Shown piece after piece: positions 1-10,600 of a DNA stretch of 64,000 nt. The notes beneath the pieces are model-generated. The model made no database searches and was not told where the DNA came from. It saw only the letters and a list, made by a program, of their open reading frames with translations. Made by a program: the position numbers and the translations under genes. Positions within the stretch are counted from its first letter, which is position 1; every line of letters begins with the position of its first letter. This DNA is from Schistosoma haematobium (lineage: Eukaryota; Platyhelminthes; Trematoda; Strigeidida; Schistosomatidae): the NCBI RefSeq assembly GCF_000699445.3, contig NC_067202.1, forward strand, positions 16,959,644-17,023,643. Direction: 5' to 3'.

Positions 1-1750
1 TTTCAGGAAGAACCCGGTTTTCATCGAGGTACTTGGACAACTCCTTCGAGATAATCTCTTCTAAAATTTTAACAACCTAGTTAGTTAGACATACAAGTCA
101 ATAGTTCTCGGGTTTATGTTTCGTACTTATTCTGAAGACAGGAATTACTATGGCGTTCCTCTAGTCTTTTGGTAATCGACCATGGGTTACAGATAGATTA
201 GAATATATTCTTGAGGGATTCGCGACGAAACTCGCTAGTTCACTTGATAACCTAGGATACATTTCATCGGGTCCCATGGATTGGCTTTTATTAAGGTCGT
301 TCAGCAGACCGAATACATGGACTTCTTTAATGGTCACAGTGTGCAATGTGTATGTATGTGTGTGGAGTTGTCTTGTATGAACTGAAGGGACCGGTGCTTC
401 TACGGTATACAGATTTCTAAATTAGTTCGAGAATACCTGAGGTTTTCCGTAGTCGCCCTCCACCAATGCTAAAACACTACTATCTCCCCATAATGCTGGA
501 ATATATTCTCTTCTCTCAGTTCTTTGGTTTATTTACGAATATAAGCGTTTTGAGCATTTTTTTAATTCCTTAATAAGTTTTTCTTCAAACAGCCTTCTAA
601 ACTTGTGAAGGGTTGAGGCACAAATATTTCGGCCTTTTCGATATTGAGATTTCGTTCCCCTCAGAAACCAGTAACCTAAACCTCTCCCACATTCTTCTCC
701 TCTTACGAAGAGGGGAGCGAAACACTTTACTGGGCCATTGTGGGTAGTTTCAGGACCCTTTGGTGTAGTCTCATGGATGTGAGGTGCAGTGACATCTAAG
801 TACAAACTTCTGGATGCTTCCCGAGCCCTTTCAATGGGGACTAATCTACTGAGGATGCTGTGTGTATAATGCCTCATATATTTGCTTCCTAGACGTTAGG
901 TTAGGTATGAGCTGACACATGCTAGTTTTCGATAATTATATGGAAATCAAAAACCAGAACTGCATAATCTCCTTTAACCAATGGTGGCATATAATAAGCT
1001 TTGTGACGTCATACTCACAATGGGTAAGTAAGAGATCTAGTACGGATAATTTGAAGTCTGGGTCGTTCCTAGTCGCTTCTTTCACATGTTGCACTAGTAC
1101 ACATGTGATGACTGTATCAACTAGATCCTGTTCGAAGGAATGTTCCAATAATTAAATTCTCAGATTTTTTCAGCCTACCGTAGTTGTATTGCAGTCTCCT
1201 GAGATTGAATATCAACCACTTTGTGACCAAGTATTGAAACTGTCTAGCAAGACCTCTCTCGCATCATAGCTTGGACTGCAGTAGACCACACCAATCAACA
1301 GCTCTTATTCTTTGTATCTCAAGCGGTAGCTAGCTAATTTTCACATCGTACATTCGTTGGATATGTTATTTTTTTTAACAGTAAACAAGTTTGTATCTTA
1401 AACGAATAGAGCCATTCTTCTTTTATGCTTCCGGATTCTGTCGACTCTTACGAATGCGAAACTTTCAAAGTCAGATTCTATACTGTCCAAAAACTGTGTC
1501 AACCAAGTTTTCTTGACTGTATTCACATATGGTTTGGTAGAATCTACCTGTACACCTAACTCTGATCGCTCATTGAGAAAACTTCGAGGATTTGTAAGAC
1601 AGATCTGAAAACCATTTAAATGGATTCGTGCTTCACCCAGAGAGGCTTCAGCATCATTCTCTGCCGAGGCCTCATCATTCGAAAATTCACAACTTTGGGA
1701 TTCTTCCCACCACCATCTAACCTAAGTCACATTTCTTCTCCTCAGCAAAA
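1..1750 (-). mobile_element. CR1-like non-LTR retrotransposon relic (endonuclease then RT)
   Basis: Reading the minus strand, short open pieces follow the order of a CR1-like polyprotein. 936-1148 resembles the end of an endonuclease domain (VLVQHVKEATRNDPDFKL, then LDLLLTH). 533-877 looks like the linker between endonuclease and reverse transcriptase. 161-346 matches the start of the RT domain (LLNDLNKSQSMGPDEMYPRL). The reading frame is broken between pieces, and the RT runs off the left edge of the window. This is a dead copy. The clade call rests on motif resemblance only. Confidence 0.6.
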
Positions 1751-2039
1751 GACCTAACTTCAAGCTACCAATAAAACTAAAATAGTAACGTTTGAACAGA
1801 AAACGTTGACACCAGTTTTGGGACTTAGGAGTCTACTCCCCTAGGTGTTTACCTTAGCTAATTTGGATCCAATACCACTGAGAGATATGAAAGATATGAA
1901 TACCTGGTCGATACAAAGAAATGTCAATTGACGTTTAAAGAAACTGTGAGCTAGGCGAAATACAAACGAAGGTAAGTCATTTTTTAAGTGTGATATAGAA
2001 TACGTTGATAACAGCTGCAGCGTCCCAAGATATACACGC

Positions 2040-2590
2040 AAAATTTCCAAACCTCATCAAACCAAGCTCGGTATTTCAAAAGTAAGTTAGTAGTAACTTA
2101 TACAGGAGGTTATAACCTGGCAAACGTAAGACTGTCAGGGCCGAACCTGAATATATGCAGTAGTTGAGTGTTGTCCGTTCGTCTAGTGGCCAGTGGGAAT
2201 CACCTCCACATACAGTCTCGTAAATAGATGAAGGTGATAGGAGACCATGCAGAAATTGTAAATCCCTTAACCGTCGAACCGTACCAGGTAGGTGTTCGGT
2301 ACTTCACATCCAAGATTTTACAGACGGCCTACAGAGTACAATCATATTCACCAAAAATGATCGAGGACATATCACAATATCCCATTAGCTGAGAAAGGTA
2401 TTTCCAAGACAGCTATTACCACCTACTCTGGGTTGTTGGAGCTTGCGCGCATGACATCTGTACTGAGAGACGCGGTACAAAAGTTTAAGATGCTTGTGGA
2501 CGACTTGCTTCGAGATATGCCCTTTGCACGAGGGCGTATTGATAAGTTTTTGATCGACGGTCTTGATTTGAAATTACATGAATAACATGT
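2040..2590 (+). mobile_element. Ty3/gypsy reverse transcriptase relic
   Basis: The plus strand carries degraded but ordered RT motifs of a Ty3/gypsy pol: VRSSSGQWESPPHTVS (the 'RPSNSQWASPLH' block), a NRRTVP/HIQDFTDGLQ block, and KTAITTYSGLLELARM. The last piece runs to RGRIDKFLIDGL, where the catalytic DD is degraded. Stops and frameshifts separate the blocks. The relic ends in the left arm of a 120-base inverted repeat. Confidence 0.65.
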
Positions 2591-2677
2591 GAGTCGGATT
2601 AAAGTAATCAGGTAAAAATGAAAGAGGCACACCAACATAGGTGTTTTCGGAGTTCAAACTCTGAGACTTCCTGAATG
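2558..2677 (+). repeat. Inverted repeat, left arm (120 bases)
   Basis: This is the reverse complement of 3940-4059, with no gaps and three mismatches found by eye. The arms enclose about 1.26 kb of RT debris. Confidence 0.85.
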
Positions 2678-2679
2678 AC

Positions 2680-3010
2680 TTCTGTACTTTAATGGGGTGA
2701 AGGTCCAGTGATTGGAGGCACTCCGGCGAGACTATAATTTGCCTTTAGAAGAGAGCTACCCAAGTTGTATTCGTAGTCTGCAACATGTTTTAGATGGACT
2801 ATTTTGCTCTTTGAAGTGTTAAAGGTAATTCCGTCTGCTCAATTTTGAAGTCGAGTGAGAACTTCCTGAAGTGCCAAATTATCCTCTTAGTTCCAAACTT
2901 CTCCCTGGAGTCTCATATTATCAGCGAAGAACACTAAACCCGATGATGCCCGTTTCGGAAAATCGCTTACATAAACGGCTTATGTTTGGAAATTTGAACC
3001 CGTAGTTGGT
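2680..3010 (-). mobile_element. CR1-like RT relic (YADD-box region)
   Basis: On the minus strand, GLVFFADNMRLQGEVWN stands for the RT catalytic box (FADN in place of the usual ADD). It is followed by LALQEVLTRLQN and KSKIVHLKHVADYEYNLGSS, the usual downstream block of CR1-like RTs. Upstream a degraded VSDFP block is visible near 2960-3000. In-frame stops show that it is dead. Confidence 0.55.
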
Positions 3011-3605
3011 CCCATAATTTGCTAGGTCAAGCATTTGGCTTTCGTTAGAAGAACTAATAAACTCTCCCGGCCCTCTTAATGTTGCTTAAAAGGCTTTTTC
3101 TGCTGCCAAAATATGTGAATTATATTTGACAGCTGTTCTTATTCCTAACATAACGGCAGGAATTCTGTCCATAAAGTGGGGTCTGACCGTGGTATTAGAG
3201 CGGCTTTTAGCTGATGGCACAAGCGTTTACCAGCCTATTAGCCTGAAGATGGTACGTTGTGCAATGTATTTTATGAGCTCATAGAAATTTTGATAAGTTG
3301 TTGAATAGCTCAAATTCAAACTAGACCCCTTCGTCAGTAATTGTTGTGAAAGACGTCAAAGAGTGGCGACCCATTTCTGAATGAAATCTCTGGCCACTTT
3401 TGAGCTGTGATATAAATTGTTGGTGCGGCCGGCTGGAACCTTGTGAACTTAACTGTCCATCTAAACGAATACATAGGTAAATGAATCAATAAAACCACTA
3501 GAATAAGTTCCATGAGATTTAGAATTTACTGGAAATATTTAACAGTTGGGCAAATTAGGAGGAGCTTTCGTTCGAAACCTGTATTTCTGAGAAGAATACA
3601 ATTGG
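3011..3605. other. Unassigned repeat debris
   Basis: No open frame or motif that I can name. It lies between RT fragments and is probably further transposon debris. Confidence 0.4.
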
Positions 3606-3815
3606 TTACCATGTGCTTCTAACCATCCGCTTTAGGCGTCCTCTTCTTCCTTGTCTGAAGATTCTACCATTAGGCAGAGAGGAATTGGGATCTAGAAGCT
3701 CCAACATACATACTTGGGTTAGCTTGTTCTTTAGATCATTCACAGCCTTAGTAGCCCCATAAATCAGCTTAAAACCTTTTGCTTTCAGTCTACTGGAATC
3801 TGTCAACAGATACAC
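3606..3815 (-). mobile_element. Possible gypsy RT/RNase H junction fragment
   Basis: A minus-strand frame contains ATKAVNDLKNKLTQVCML followed by ELLDPNSS. This resembles the start of the RNase H domain in Ty3/gypsy pol, where a 'F..LK..L...PVL..PDP' block is usual. The resemblance is short, so the call is tentative. Confidence 0.35.
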
Positions 3816-3939
3816 TTTTTATGCACAACTGAGTATCAGTCGTCGATGAAATTTAGCTAGACCCGGAAACTTTCTAGGTTGTGTTAAATAACTTGGTATA
3901 GGATTTTATTCAATAGCCTCTGCCTTCTGGGTCTTTATA

Positions 3940-4059
3940 CATTCAGGAAGTCCCAGAGTTTGAACTCCGAAAACACCTATGCTGGTGTGCTTCTTTCATT
4001 TTTACCTGATTACTTTAATCCGACTCACATGTTATTCATGTAATTTCAAATCAAGACCG
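3940..4059 (-). repeat. Inverted repeat, right arm (120 bases)
   Basis: Reverse complement of 2558-2677. It ends 70 bases before the NDUFA10 start codon at 4130, so the proximal promoter or 5' UTR of that gene abuts transposon-derived DNA. Confidence 0.85.
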
Positions 4060-4129
4060 ATATTGATTATTGGATGATAAATGACCTTAGGGAGACCTAT
4101 TATCCAAAGCTGTGCAGTACTGTCTGCAA

Positions 4130-4646
4130 ATGACCTATAGAGTTTCAGGACTGTTGCAGAGGAGCGGCAAAATATTAAAAGGATGTTATTACGGCACCTT
4201 GAAGCTTGCAGTAGATGGCAGTATAAAGCGTGCCAAACCACCTAATTATGATTTCTTTAGCTCTGGAAATAATTACCTAAGATTCCTATTTGATAATACT
4301 AAAACTATGGACCGATTTAACGATAATTCAAAAGTAATAGTGGTCGAAGGTAATATTGCCTCCGGAAAATCTAACGTCGCTGCTAAGTTGGCTAAATATC
4401 TTGATATGGAGTATTTTCCTGACCCAACTGAAGACGACATATATGTTTATAGAAATGTGGAGCCAAATTTTGATATTCGCTGTCACAACTTTTTGCTTCC
4501 TGATTATGCAAAATACTATACATGTGAAATGTTTTGGAATGAACCGGATCTCATAAATAAAGGAAAAGGACTATATCTTCAATACCATTTCTACTTAAGA
4601 CGTTATTGGAATTACTTAAGAGCATTATGTCATTTATTTAATACAG
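4130..4646 (+). CDS. NDUFA10: NDUFA10 exon 1
   Basis: Contains the start codon, the presequence and the P-loop. It ends in phase 1 before a GT donor at 4647. Splicing through the 34-base intron 4647-4680 rebuilds a Gly codon followed by [10 protein letters not shown]. Confidence 0.9.
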
Positions 4647-7600
4647 GTACACTTCAAATATGTACTATCCTCTTCCTCAGGTCAAGGCGTTGTGATTGAC
4701 CGAAGTCCGTTTTCAGAGTTTATATTCGCTGAAGCCATGCATAAGTGCAATTATCTGTCAGAACGGGGTAAATTTTTGTTGATATCTTTTTAAAACCGTA
4801 GGATTATTATGGTTCAAACAAAATCACACGATGACTATAAACAACCTCTGGAAACCGCATCTACTAGTGTACATCAAGGCTCCTATTAAGCAAATACGTG
4901 AAAAAATAAAGAAACGTAATATCGTAAGTTTGTGTTACTATCTTGTTTCTTACTCACTCGCACCTCTTAGTTCAGTATATGATGTGACAGAAATTCTTAT
5001 AACACGATGTTTATCAATTAACATGTTTCGACAGGCAGTAGCTTTTACCTTTGGTTATCGGCATACAGATTTAGTTGTCGCAACACTTAGTAACCATAGC
5101 TAACTGTTAGGAATGGTGAAAAACGTAACACAACTCAGTCAGCTACAACGTAAGAGCATACATATACGTCGATCCAAGTTGCCTTACATCATTAGCACAA
5201 CAAGATGAACACCGGATTTATAAAAGTAGTTAATTCAATAATGGTAATGTATAAAAGAAAGATTGCATATAGAGATATAGTACAGGAAAAAAGAATTAGT
5301 TCGTAGAAAGAAAGATATAAGCGATTTTAATCTCATAGTTTAAGGGAAGAAAAAGAGTGTATACACCTACACCGTTGTGATCGATTCTGAGTCATGTCAC
5401 CCAGAGTCTCCAACCATTACTTATGATAGTCACGTGGACCCCAACCAAGTAGTCTGCACCTACCAACATGGCTCAGACTACAAGTTAGTGACTTCAAGCA
5501 TTGATGCCACGTTTTGGTTTGACCGCCCCTAACTTTCTTCCAACCATCCCGAACACCGGTTAGGATTGCACGTCGTGGTAATCAGTGTTCAGGCATACGT
5601 AATACGTTGCCCAACCATCTCGGTCGATGAAGATTCACAGCCTCATCAACTGGTTTAACATCATTCCCTAACACCCTGTGTTTGACCTCACTATTACTTA
5701 CCCAGTGATCTCAGCAAGTGCGAGCTATATTTCTACTACAGTTACTTATACTTTTGTGATATTACGCTTCACATCTAAATGATATGCGCAAATCTAGGCG
5801 AGTTAAAAGTCCTTAAGGTTAGTAGCACCAAAAGTAGTTTCCTTCCTCTGACTAGGCCTCTTTCTAGGTTTACAGCCTTAATGCTTAAAACGTTTAGCAT
5901 TGAGATTGTATGTGGAAGTTCTAAAAACCGATTGCTAGTCAGACAGCCATAAAATGTGTATTAGAAAATTTAACTAAGAAGTTTAAAAAAACTCGAGACG
6001 TAAGTTTGATTTACGATTAAAGATACACGGGACTACCAAAAAATCACAAACTTTCTTTGATGCTGGAAATTAATACTTTGTTGAAACTAGCCATCACTTG
6101 TCTTTGTATGACATTCACCAAACACTAGCTGTAATTCAGAAGTCCTTCTAAGTTTACTTTATCCGGCTGATTGCTTAATAAATCTTATCAGAAAATAACT
6201 ACCGAAATCCCTATATGAAGGTAATGTAAATGACAGAACTTTAACGCAGGTGTTTGTATTGGAACGAGTGATATTATCCAGCTACTGTAATCAAAATAAA
6301 TGAAAAGGGATTCGAATTTATGACCTGTTGAGATCCCAGTGCTTTAATCGTCATATACTCGCCACGCTTCGCAAATCTCTTAGTATGTAGAAGCATATTC
6401 ACATTTTGGACTTCCTAACAGATATCTTAAATCTGTATTCCATGTAGTTCCCCATTTTGATATGAATGAATAAGATGTAACCCAAAATTTTGGGACTATC
6501 GTACTCAGTTCACTTATTTATATTTTCTTGAATCGTATCTTTGATGCCTGATCTTTCCCGACCGTTGTTGCTACCTTGACGTGGTGGTCGGGCTTGCCTA
6601 TCGTGATGAAGCAACCGAGCTATACTGGCTGGAATAACCGTTCCTCAAGGTCCTACCATGTCAGACAGGTCGGTTGAAGAGCGGTAAGACTAAAAGCAAC
6701 AAACCCAAGGTCCGAAGGCGAAGTCGTACTGCTGACTGTAGAGAGGTGTGACAGCAGTAAGGTGTTTCCCTCGGACAACCAGCATGACAGCGATGCTGCC
6801 TTCCCACAAGGAGGGGTGGGGTTAGAAAAGGTCGACCCTAAAAATGCGCACCTCACCTTACCTCACGGATTTCTGCTTTCGGTAGTAAGGCCCTTTGAAG
6901 AACGGAGCTAACACGTCAGAAACCTCCCACGAAAAGGCCGTGCACGACCGGCCTCAAGCAGTTGTCCCTTGGGCACTGCGGTCACGCTCTCAGGTCACTG
7001 AGTCCGCCTCTAATCCAATTTCCTTTTCAGGTACCTCCAGAAGAACCCTTCCACGGTGTGGGCAACCGGGAAGTGATAACCGCCCTCATACCTCTAACAG
7101 CACCCAAGACCACTGTATTCATAATCGACCTTCCTCTTCAATTCCTATTATTCCTCCTACATCGACTTTCAACCCTAAACTTCCTCCTTCGGCTTCCTCC
7201 TCAAGTGTCACCATAGCCAACGATTCTAGTACTCAAAACTCTGTCCCAGGTCTACTGAAACCTCGCTCCAAACTACACATTGGAGCTTTCAACGTACGCA
7301 CTCTATGTCAAATCGGTCAGCAGGCTTCCTTGGCTAAAACCCTAGAGTCTCTTTCCATTGATGTATGTTGTGTCTCCGAAACACGCATACAGGATTCCAG
7401 TGTGGTCATTCACTTGACCTCACCTCGGCAAAACGGAGAGCCAACGAGATACATCCTACGTGTATCTGGTGACCCGATGGCCAGTTCTCGTGGACTAGCA
7501 GGTGTAGGCATAGCACTAAGCATGAGGGCGGAACAAGCACTGCTAGAGTGGATCCCCGTCAACAGTCGTCTATGTGCTGTTCGGCTAAACGGCTCCGTAA

Positions 7601-10600
7601 GAACTCGGAAGGATAGGGACACACGTCGTTGCCTTTTCGTCGTTTCTGCCTACGCTCCCACTGACTGCAGCTCAGAAAATGTGAAAGATGAATTTTACAG
7701 AAAGCTGTCCGAACTTCTTCAGAAAGCTAAACTCTCAGACATAGTACTCGTACGGGGTGACTTTAATGCTCAGATAGGTAGCTTAAACCAAACAGAAAGG
7801 CATTTAGGTGGATATTTTAGCATTCCGACACAGCGAACAGATAATGGTGACCGTCTGCTGCAACTGTGCTCAGACAATCGCTTATTTTTAGCAAACACAA
7901 ATTTTAAGCATAAGGAGAGACATCGTCTAACGTGGCGACCGCCTGCACCAAACCAACGATGGACTCAAATAGACCATATTGCCATCAGTCATCGTTGGAG
8001 AGGGTCGGTACAAGATTGTCGCTCATTCTGGAGTACCTGCTTGGACTCCGACCACGCCCTAATACGGGCACGCATCTGCTTGCGCCTCACTGGACGCAAA
8101 AAAGCCACAGTAAAAAGACCCATTAGAACCGAACTGAGTAGCGAGGAAACCAAAAGTAGGTTCCAGGAACAACTGAGGTCACGATTAGGTAGTTCTGAAG
8201 ACGAGGCTGACCCAGATGTTGCTTGGAATGAAATACAAGCAGCTGTGGAAGCAGCAGTGACATCTATTAGCGACTTAAACCACAGAGTTTCAAAGAACCA
8301 GTGGATTTCTTCAAAGTCTATCACACTGATGGATTCTCGCAAGCTCGTCCCATCAGGTTCTGAACATGATGAAGAGCGTAAACAAATCAGATCTAGGTTA
8401 AGAAAAAGTCTAAGAAACGACCGTGAGCAGTGGTGGGCAACGAAAGCAAAAGAGATGGAAAAGGCGGCGACAATAGGGAACACAAGACAGCTTTACAGAC
8501 TAATAAAAGAAACTGGAATTAATAAGTCAAGTGTAAGTGAGATTATATCGGAAAAAGACGATACTCTCATCTGCTCCCAGTCCAGGCGTTTAGAACGATG
8601 GGCGGAACATTTCAAAGAACAGTTCAGCTGGCCTTCAGCTACTCTACAACTACCCTCCATTCCCAGACAGTGTGAATGGAACATTGAAGTAGGTCCCCCA
8701 ACTCTTGCTGAAGTTCAAAAGGCTATAGTTAATCTGAAACGAGGAAGGGCAGCTGGTCCAGATGGATTGGCTCCAGAGGTCTTTAAGGATGGTGGTCCAA
8801 TTTTAGCGATTAGGTTGACTAATATTTTAGCTAAGATCTGGGAGTTAGACGTTATTCCATCTAACTGGTCACAATCACTTATCGTCCCAATATATAAGAA
8901 AGGGTCAAAATCATCCTGTGACAACCACAGAGGGATTAGTTTAACTAATATAATATCTAAAATACTAGCCTCGATAATTATCAGACGCCTAACTAAGACT
9001 CGTGAACTGCAAGCACGAGAGAACCAAGCTGGCTTTAGACCTGGTCGTGGCTGCATCGACCACATATTCACCATTCGTCAGATTCTAGAACACAGGCATA
9101 CTTATCAGCGTCCGACAATGGTGGTCTTCCTCGACTTAAAAGCGGCATTTGACTCGGTAGACCGCGAGATTCTGTGGCAGTGTCTGTCATTGAAAGGCGT
9201 ACCCCAGAAGTACATAAACCTTGTAAAGGCTCTTTACTCGAACACTACTAGTCGAGTCAGAGCTTATGGCGAACTGTCATCTACTTTTGCAACCTCAAGT
9301 GGTGTCCGTCAAGGCTGTCCACTTTCCCCATTTTTGTTTAACTTCATCATAGATCTACTGATGGAAATAACTTTCTCGTCGACTGAGTTCTCGGGTATTG
9401 ATCTCCTACCAGGAGGTCCACTTATCGACTTAGAATACGCAGATGACATAGTCCTGTTTGGTGAAGACGCTGACAAAATGCAGAGTCTTCTGGTAGCACT
9501 GAGCAACAATGCCAGGATGTTTGGAATGCGCTTCTCTCCCTCTAAATGCAAGTTGTTGCTTCAGGACTGGTCTGCGTTAACACCTGAACTAAGGATAGGG
9601 AGTGAAGTAGTCGAACGCGTTGACAACTTCACTTATCTTGGAAGTCTGATCAGCCCTAATGGGTTGGTATCGGACGAAATCTCAGCACGGATTCGAAAAG
9701 CTCGATTGGCTTTTGCCAACTTGCGTCACCTATGGCGAAGGCGAGATATCCGTCTATCAATAAAAGGACGAGTATACTGCGCGGCAGTCCATTCTGTTTT
9801 AATTTACGGCAGCGAAACATGGTCCTACTTTGTAGCTGACTGACTGACTGACTGCCTGATCTTTCCTATTACCACTAATAATGTCATTACCTCTAACCAT
9901 AGGTTTTCCCTTCGTCCTGCTAACGGGGTGTGGCAACTTGACCCTATGTGCATTCGTACTAGGTTCTGCATTGCGACTGACTGATTGAGAATTCTATAGT
10001 ATGTAGAGATATATAGATATGAGAACAAAAAGTCCATTTTTTATCTGTTTTCTTTGGGGTATTGCCTCGTGCCACTTGTGATCTACACTAACTTATTGTA
10101 AATGGGGTACTAATACGGTTGACATCGATTTTGTACATTTATGTTAAATTTTCAGTATTGTCTTATTAATTTGATCTCGATTTTATGTGGTTGGAAGCTT
10201 CATTTTGTTTTGAGTAAATCCAGGGTTTGCGCACCTGTTATGGTTGTCTATAAACTCAATACATTACAATTAACACTTCATTTGTTAAGTGTGTATTCGT
10301 TATTTATAAATCCTGGGTTGTTAGTAGTTGTTAATGCATCTCATTAGTTAGCAAATGTCTGTGGGCTTTAATATGAATGGTATTTGTTTTGTAGGGACTA
10401 AAGATATCCAGAGAGTATCCCAACCTACACACCAATTCAGTTGTGTGGCACATACATGTTTCGGTGCTCTTTTGTACCAATGTATGTGTTTAGATAAATA
10501 GGTTCCTTTGACTGTCACTTTACCTGCGTCATCTAAATGTTTACTTGTAAGATTAACCTGAAATGTTAACTTCCTAACTATTTCTAACTACCTTTCAAAA

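Larger units (their letters stand above)
6559..9853 (+). mobile_element. SR2/SjR2-like RTE retrotransposon, 3'-deleted (element 1)
   Basis: Non-LTR retrotransposon in NDUFA10 intron 3. It starts with a 5' leader like that of element 2, carries one endonuclease-RT frame and ends in (CTGA)n. A 13-base target-site duplication flanks it. The 13 bases before the tail (tcctactttgtag) match the end of the 3' UTR of element 2 (ttctacgttgtta). So the true 3' terminus is kept, while about 660 bases (element 2 positions 13884-14543: the last ~150 codons and nearly all the 3' UTR) are deleted. The clade is inferred from the protein motifs and the short TGAC-type tail known for SR2/SjR2. Confidence 0.9.

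Noticed and set aside
4112..4129. GTG at 4112 as start of NDUFA10
   Set aside because: An ATG follows in frame at 4130, and GTG starts are not expected in animal nuclear genes.
7989..8483. 164-codon minus-strand frame
   Set aside because: Antisense shadow of the RTE endonuclease-RT frame.
9839..9853. TGACTGACTGACTG run taken as an ordinary microsatellite
   Set aside because: It is the terminal tail of RTE element 1, directly followed by the target-site duplication.
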